Of a DNA stretch of 64,000 nt, positions 61,111-64,000 are shown in pieces; the stretch's first letter is position 1; each line of letters opens with the position of its first letter. Source of the DNA: an uncultured Lachnospiraceae bacterium (GTDB taxonomy: Bacteria > Bacillota > Clostridia > Lachnospirales > Lachnospiraceae); the NCBI GenBank assembly GCA_902780405.1, contig CACZFI010000010.1, positions 1 to 64,000 on the forward strand, read 5' to 3'. Below the pieces are notes generated by a model. The model saw only the letters and a list, made by a program, of their open reading frames with translations, was not told the origin of the DNA and made no database searches. Made by a program: the position numbers and the translations under genes.

Positions 61111-61875
61111 TTACTGCTTCTCGTAAATGAGCCGAAGTCCTTCCAGTGTGAGGTTCGGATCATAGATATCGATCATCTCGGTATTCTCGGAAATCAGTTT
61201 ACCGAGACCGCCTGTTGCTACCACTTTCACATCCGTAAGTCCGGATGCCTCCTTCATCTTTCGGATGATGTACTCCGTCTGTCCGATGTAGCCGTAAAAT
61301 ACACCGGCCTGCATGCTGGTGATGGTATCCTTCGCAAGGATGGTGTCCGGCTTTACGATCTCGATTTCGGGAAGCTTTGCCGTACCTGTCCAGAGTGCGC
61401 TTGCGGAAAGACGGATACCGGGCGAGGTCACTCCGGAGTTAAAGCTTCCGTCGGCCAGCACCAGATCGTGCGTCGTTGCGGTTCCGAAGTCCACCACGAT
61501 GCAAGGTCCGCCATAAAGTTCATATGCGGCAACCGCATCCACCAGTCTGTCGGCACCGAGTGCCTTGGGATTCGGAATGGTGACATTGATGCCGGTCTTT
61601 ACGCCCGGCGCCACAATGATGGGTGTCTCGTGCAGATACTTGATGATACCGCTCGTCAGAGAGTGCATCACCTTCGGTACAACTGAGGAGATGATGACCG
61701 CATTGACATCCTCTAAGCGAAAACCGCGAAGTGTCAGCCAGTCTCCGAACATCATGCCGTACTCGTCGGAGGTTCTCGAGATGCCCGTTGTCATACGAAA
61801 GGTGTTGACCAACTGTTCTTTGTCAAATAATCCGACTGTGATATTGGTATTGCCTACGTCAATCGCAAATAACAT
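61111..61875 (-). CDS. coaX: Type III pantothenate kinase
   Basis: A 254-residue ASKHA-fold kinase for the first step of coenzyme A synthesis: [20 protein letters not shown], the dimer/substrate region [40 protein letters not shown] and the segment [15 protein letters not shown]. Length is normal. It is the only pantothenate kinase in the window. CoaX enzymes need a monovalent cation and escape feedback by CoA. It starts 11 bases after the small unknown gene. Confidence 0.95.
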   Translation of the reverse strand: MLFAIDVGNTNITVGLFDKEQLVNTFRMTTGISRTSDEYGMMFGDWLTLRGFRLEDVNAVIISSVVPKVMHSLTSGIIKYLHETPIIVAPGVKTGINVTIPNPKALGADRLVDAVAAYELYGGPCIVVDFGTATTHDLVLADGSFNSGVTSPGIRLSASALWTGTAKLPEIEIVKPDTILAKDTITSMQAGVFYGYIGQTEYIIRKMKEASGLTDVKVVATGGLGKLISENTEMIDIYDPNLTLEGLRLIYEKQ

Positions 61876-61886
61876 ACTTTACCCCT

Positions 61887-62222
61887 CTATGCCTGTTTAT
61901 GAAATGCTTCGTAATACGCTTCCAACGATGTGAAAAGTTCCTGCTTGTCCTCAGAGAGCTTTTTTGCAAGAAGCGCAGAACCGATCTCATCATACAGGAT
62001 ATCTTCCTCATAAGCATCCGTTCGGATCACAAGGCTTCCCGTCTCATCAAATCCGAGCAGGATCACGCCGCCCACGTCCTCGGTAAAAAGCACGCACATG
62101 ATTTTAAGCTCCTGCTTCACGGGTTCGGGAAGCTTCGCAAATGTCTCGTTGAAATAATACTTCTTCTTGTAAGCAGAGGCACTCGCAAGTACCTCCAGGC
62201 CTGCGGCCATGGTTTCTTCCAT
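61887..62222 (-). CDS. Small conserved-type protein (possibly DUF6145)
   Basis: A 111-residue soluble protein, opening MEETMAAGLEVLASASAYKK and followed by KYYFNETFAKLPEPVKQELK, then CVLFTEDVGGVILLGFDETG and the helical end DKQELFTSLEAYYEAFHKQA. It resembles a small Lachnospiraceae family that I recall as DUF6145, without known function. It lies four bases after dapB and 11 before coaX, so it is expressed with them. The ATG at M5 is an alternative start. Confidence 0.7.
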   Translation of the reverse strand: MEETMAAGLEVLASASAYKKKYYFNETFAKLPEPVKQELKIMCVLFTEDVGGVILLGFDETGSLVIRTDAYEEDILYDEIGSALLAKKLSEDKQELFTSLEAYYEAFHKQA

Positions 62223-62226
62223 ATGT

Positions 62227-62982
62227 CTATCCTATCACATCCGCCATGTCATACATGCCGGCGGGCTTTCCGGCGAGAAATTTTGCCGCCTCTACCGCGC
62301 CCTTGGCAAATACGGACTTGGAGTATGCCGTGTGCTTGATCTCGATCACCTCGTCGAGTCCGGCGAAGATCACCTCATGCTCGCCGACGATGTTGCCGCC
62401 TCTGACTGCGGAAATACCGAGTTCCTTCTTATCTCTCTTTTTTCTTACCTGGGAACGGTCGTACACATACTCGTACGCTCCGTCTCTTGCCTCGTTGATG
62501 GAATCCGCAAGCGCAAGTGCGGTACCCGAGGGTGCATCCACCTTCTGGTTGTGATGCTTCTCCACGATCTCGATGTCGAAGCCTGCGGGTGCGAATACAT
62601 TGGCCGCATCCTTAAGCAGCTTCATGATGGTATTGATACCGAGGCTCATATTCGCGGACTTAAGGATCGCTACATCTGCTGCGCTTTCCTTCATCTTGGC
62701 GATCTGTTCCTCGGAAAGTCCCGTCGTGCAAAGCACCACGGGGATCTTCTTTTCTACCGCGTAGGCAAGCAGTCCGTCCACGGCTGCTGCCGCCGCAAAA
62801 TCGATGATGCAGTCTGCGGAAACATCACATGCATCTATACTCTTAAATACCGGATAATCCTGGGCAACGCCGTCAAAGGGATCCACACCCGCAACGATCT
62901 CAACCTCGGGATCTTCCTTGCAGATATCCGTGATCACACGTCCCATCTTGCCGTTGCAGCCATGCATGATAATCTTTGTCAT
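62227..62982 (-). CDS. dapB: 4-hydroxy-tetrahydrodipicolinate reductase
   Basis: A 251-residue NAD(P)H-dependent reductase in lysine and diaminopimelate synthesis. The nucleotide motif is IIMHGCNGKMGRVITDIC, the loop with IDFAAAAAVDGLLAY follows, then VVLCTTGLSEEQI, the catalytic EIVEKHHNQKVDAPSGTALA (His-His pair and Lys) and the C-terminal VFAKGAVEAAKFLAGKPAGM. It starts 10 bases after the dapA stop. Confidence 0.95.
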   Translation of the reverse strand: MTKIIMHGCNGKMGRVITDICKEDPEVEIVAGVDPFDGVAQDYPVFKSIDACDVSADCIIDFAAAAAVDGLLAYAVEKKIPVVLCTTGLSEEQIAKMKESAADVAILKSANMSLGINTIMKLLKDAANVFAPAGFDIEIVEKHHNQKVDAPSGTALALADSINEARDGAYEYVYDRSQVRKKRDKKELGISAVRGGNIVGEHEVIFAGLDEVIEIKHTAYSKSVFAKGAVEAAKFLAGKPAGMYDMADVIG

Positions 62983-62992
62983 AATCCGCCTC

Positions 62993-63883
62993 CTACTTTA
63001 AGGGTACACCGAAACCGGTCATGGCCGCCTTAAGTTTTGCCTCATGCTCGGGCTCGATCTCCGTAAGCGGCATACGAAGCGTGCCGCCGCACAGTCCCAT
63101 CAGTTCAACCGCCTTCTTCACGGGGATCGGATTCACCTCGCAGAAAAGTGCGTCGCACAGAGGGATCGCATCGATCTGGATCTGTCTTGCCTTCTCCACA
63201 TCACCGCCTAAGTAAGAAGCCACCATCTCATGTGTCTCCTTCGGCGCTACATTTGCAAGTACGGAGATGACACCGATACCGCCTAAGGACAGGATGGGTA
63301 CTACCTGATCATCGTTACCGGAGTAAAGATCGATCTTGCCCTTTGTAAGACTCATCAGTCTTGCGATCTGGGAGAGATTACCTGTAGCCTCCTTGATAGC
63401 CACGATGTTTTCAACATGCTCTACAAGGTAAGCTGCCGTCTCCGGCTGGATGTTGGTACCCGTACGACTCGGTACGTTGTACATGATGATCGGAAGTTTT
63501 ACGGAAGCAGCCACTTCCGTGTAATGCTTGATCAGACCCTTCTGGGTCGCCTTATTGTAGTAGGGTGTCACGATGAGCAGTCCGTCTACGCCGAACTTCT
63601 CAGCTTCCTGTGACAGATAGATCGCTGTCTCGGTGCAGTTGGAACCTGTACCTGCAACCACGGGGATCCTGTGGTTGACAACCTCTGTACAGAAGCGGAT
63701 GCACTCTAAGTGCTCCTCGTGGGAAAGTGTGGATGACTCTCCTGTGGTTCCGCATACGATGATGCAGTCCGTACCGCCTGCGATCTGAAACTCGATCACC
63801 TCACGGAAACGGTCGTAATCCACACTGCCATCCTCTTTAAAAGGGGTTACGATTGCTACGCCTGAACCTTTGAAAATTGCCAT
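62993..63883 (-). CDS. dapA: 4-hydroxy-tetrahydrodipicolinate synthase
   Basis: A 296-residue TIM-barrel aldolase condensing pyruvate with aspartate semialdehyde. Features: GVAIVTPFKEDGSVDYDRF, IIVCGTTGESSTLSHEEH, the catalytic Tyr in PIIMYNVPSRTGTNI and the Schiff-base Lys in NIVAIKEATGNLSQIARL, then YSGNDDQVVPILSLGGIGVI. It is the first gene of the visible operon dapA-dapB-unknown-coaX-dusB. I see no lysine riboswitch in the 117 bases before it. Confidence 0.95.
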   Translation of the reverse strand: MAIFKGSGVAIVTPFKEDGSVDYDRFREVIEFQIAGGTDCIIVCGTTGESSTLSHEEHLECIRFCTEVVNHRIPVVAGTGSNCTETAIYLSQEAEKFGVDGLLIVTPYYNKATQKGLIKHYTEVAASVKLPIIMYNVPSRTGTNIQPETAAYLVEHVENIVAIKEATGNLSQIARLMSLTKGKIDLYSGNDDQVVPILSLGGIGVISVLANVAPKETHEMVASYLGGDVEKARQIQIDAIPLCDALFCEVNPIPVKKAVELMGLCGGTLRMPLTEIEPEHEAKLKAAMTGFGVPLK

Positions 63884-63959
63884 GATTTCTACCTCCGTTT
63901 TGTGCGTCTACGAGTTCGGCACGCTTCCCGCGTCCGTTTATGGTATCTCGCATAAAGTA

Positions 63960-63984
63960 AGCCGGCACAATGAGAGTGCCGGCT
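63960..63984 (-). terminator. Hairpin upstream of dapA
   Basis: AGCCGGCAC (63960-63968) and GTGCCGGCT (63976-63984) form a perfect 9-bp stem. On the minus strand TTACTTTATG follows, a weak T tract. It may end the gene upstream of the window or be part of a dapA leader. Confidence 0.5.
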
Positions 63985-64000
63985 CATAAAGTCCTGTCCT

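Noticed and set aside
63884..64000. Lysine riboswitch before dapA
   Set aside because: Too little sequence and none of the conserved lysine-aptamer segments; only a simple hairpin is visible.
1..64000. CRISPR arrays, tRNA or rRNA genes, insertion sequences
   Set aside because: Reading both strands I found no regularly spaced repeats, tRNA-like cloverleaf, rRNA segment or transposase frame.

Overview
The window looks like a chromosomal segment of a Firmicute of class Clostridia, most likely a rumen or gut member of the Lachnospiraceae. The reasons are lipoprotein-dependent ABC transporters, strong GGAGG ribosome sites, sigma-A promoters (TTGACA/TATAAT), YesM/YesN-type two-component systems, AraR of the GntR/LacI hybrid type, type III pantothenate kinase, and many diguanylate cyclases with PAS-like repeats. 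Base composition is close to balanced, with an AT-richer island near 29.3-30.1 kb. Almost all genes are on the minus strand.

Layout. 1-8.6 kb: N-acetyltransferases, a plus-strand diguanylate cyclase, and a minus operon of GNAT, unknown protein, hybrid histidine kinase and orphan sugar-binding lipoprotein. 8.7-23.1 kb: a pentose locus with a YtfQRT-YjfF type ABC transporter, its binding-protein/YesM/YesN sensing module, an arabinose operon (transaldolase, isomerase, FGGY kinase, AraD) and AraR with an operator candidate. 23.1-28.9 kb: a six-gene operon in which one fused lipoprotein (SBP_bac_3 plus MetQ) precedes MetN, MetI, two polar amino acid permeases and a GlnQ-type ATPase. Its leader encodes a 35-residue Cys/Met-rich peptide followed by an antiterminator/terminator pair. 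28.9-30.4 kb: a HIRAN gene, a toxin/immunity-like cassette and a LysR remnant. 30.4-40.4 kb: a large surface protein, lipoproteins, a DUF3737-CPCC fusion, and a VTC/DUF4956/carbohydrate-binding operon next to a two-component system. 40.5-52.2 kb: an Rrf2 regulator, a ChvE-MmsAB type sugar transporter, a second binding-protein/YesM/YesN module and two diguanylate cyclases in one apparent transcription unit. 52.3-64 kb: a methyltransferase with a pseudoknot-like leader, a 3D-domain protein and threonine synthase, preQ0 genes (queD-queE-folE-queC) behind a preQ1-I riboswitch, an AP2-domain protein, and dapA-dapB-DUF-coaX-dusB.

The most notable system is the sulfur amino acid operon at 23.1-28.9 kb. 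It combines an apparent Cys/Met-sensing ribosome-mediated attenuator, a double binding protein that could feed two ABC transporters, and a MetN without its usual C-terminal NIL domain. Other candidates are the twin sugar-sensing modules, the divergent promoters sharing one palindromic -35 element, and the structured leader before the methyltransferase. All calls come from reading the sequence; no database search was possible.
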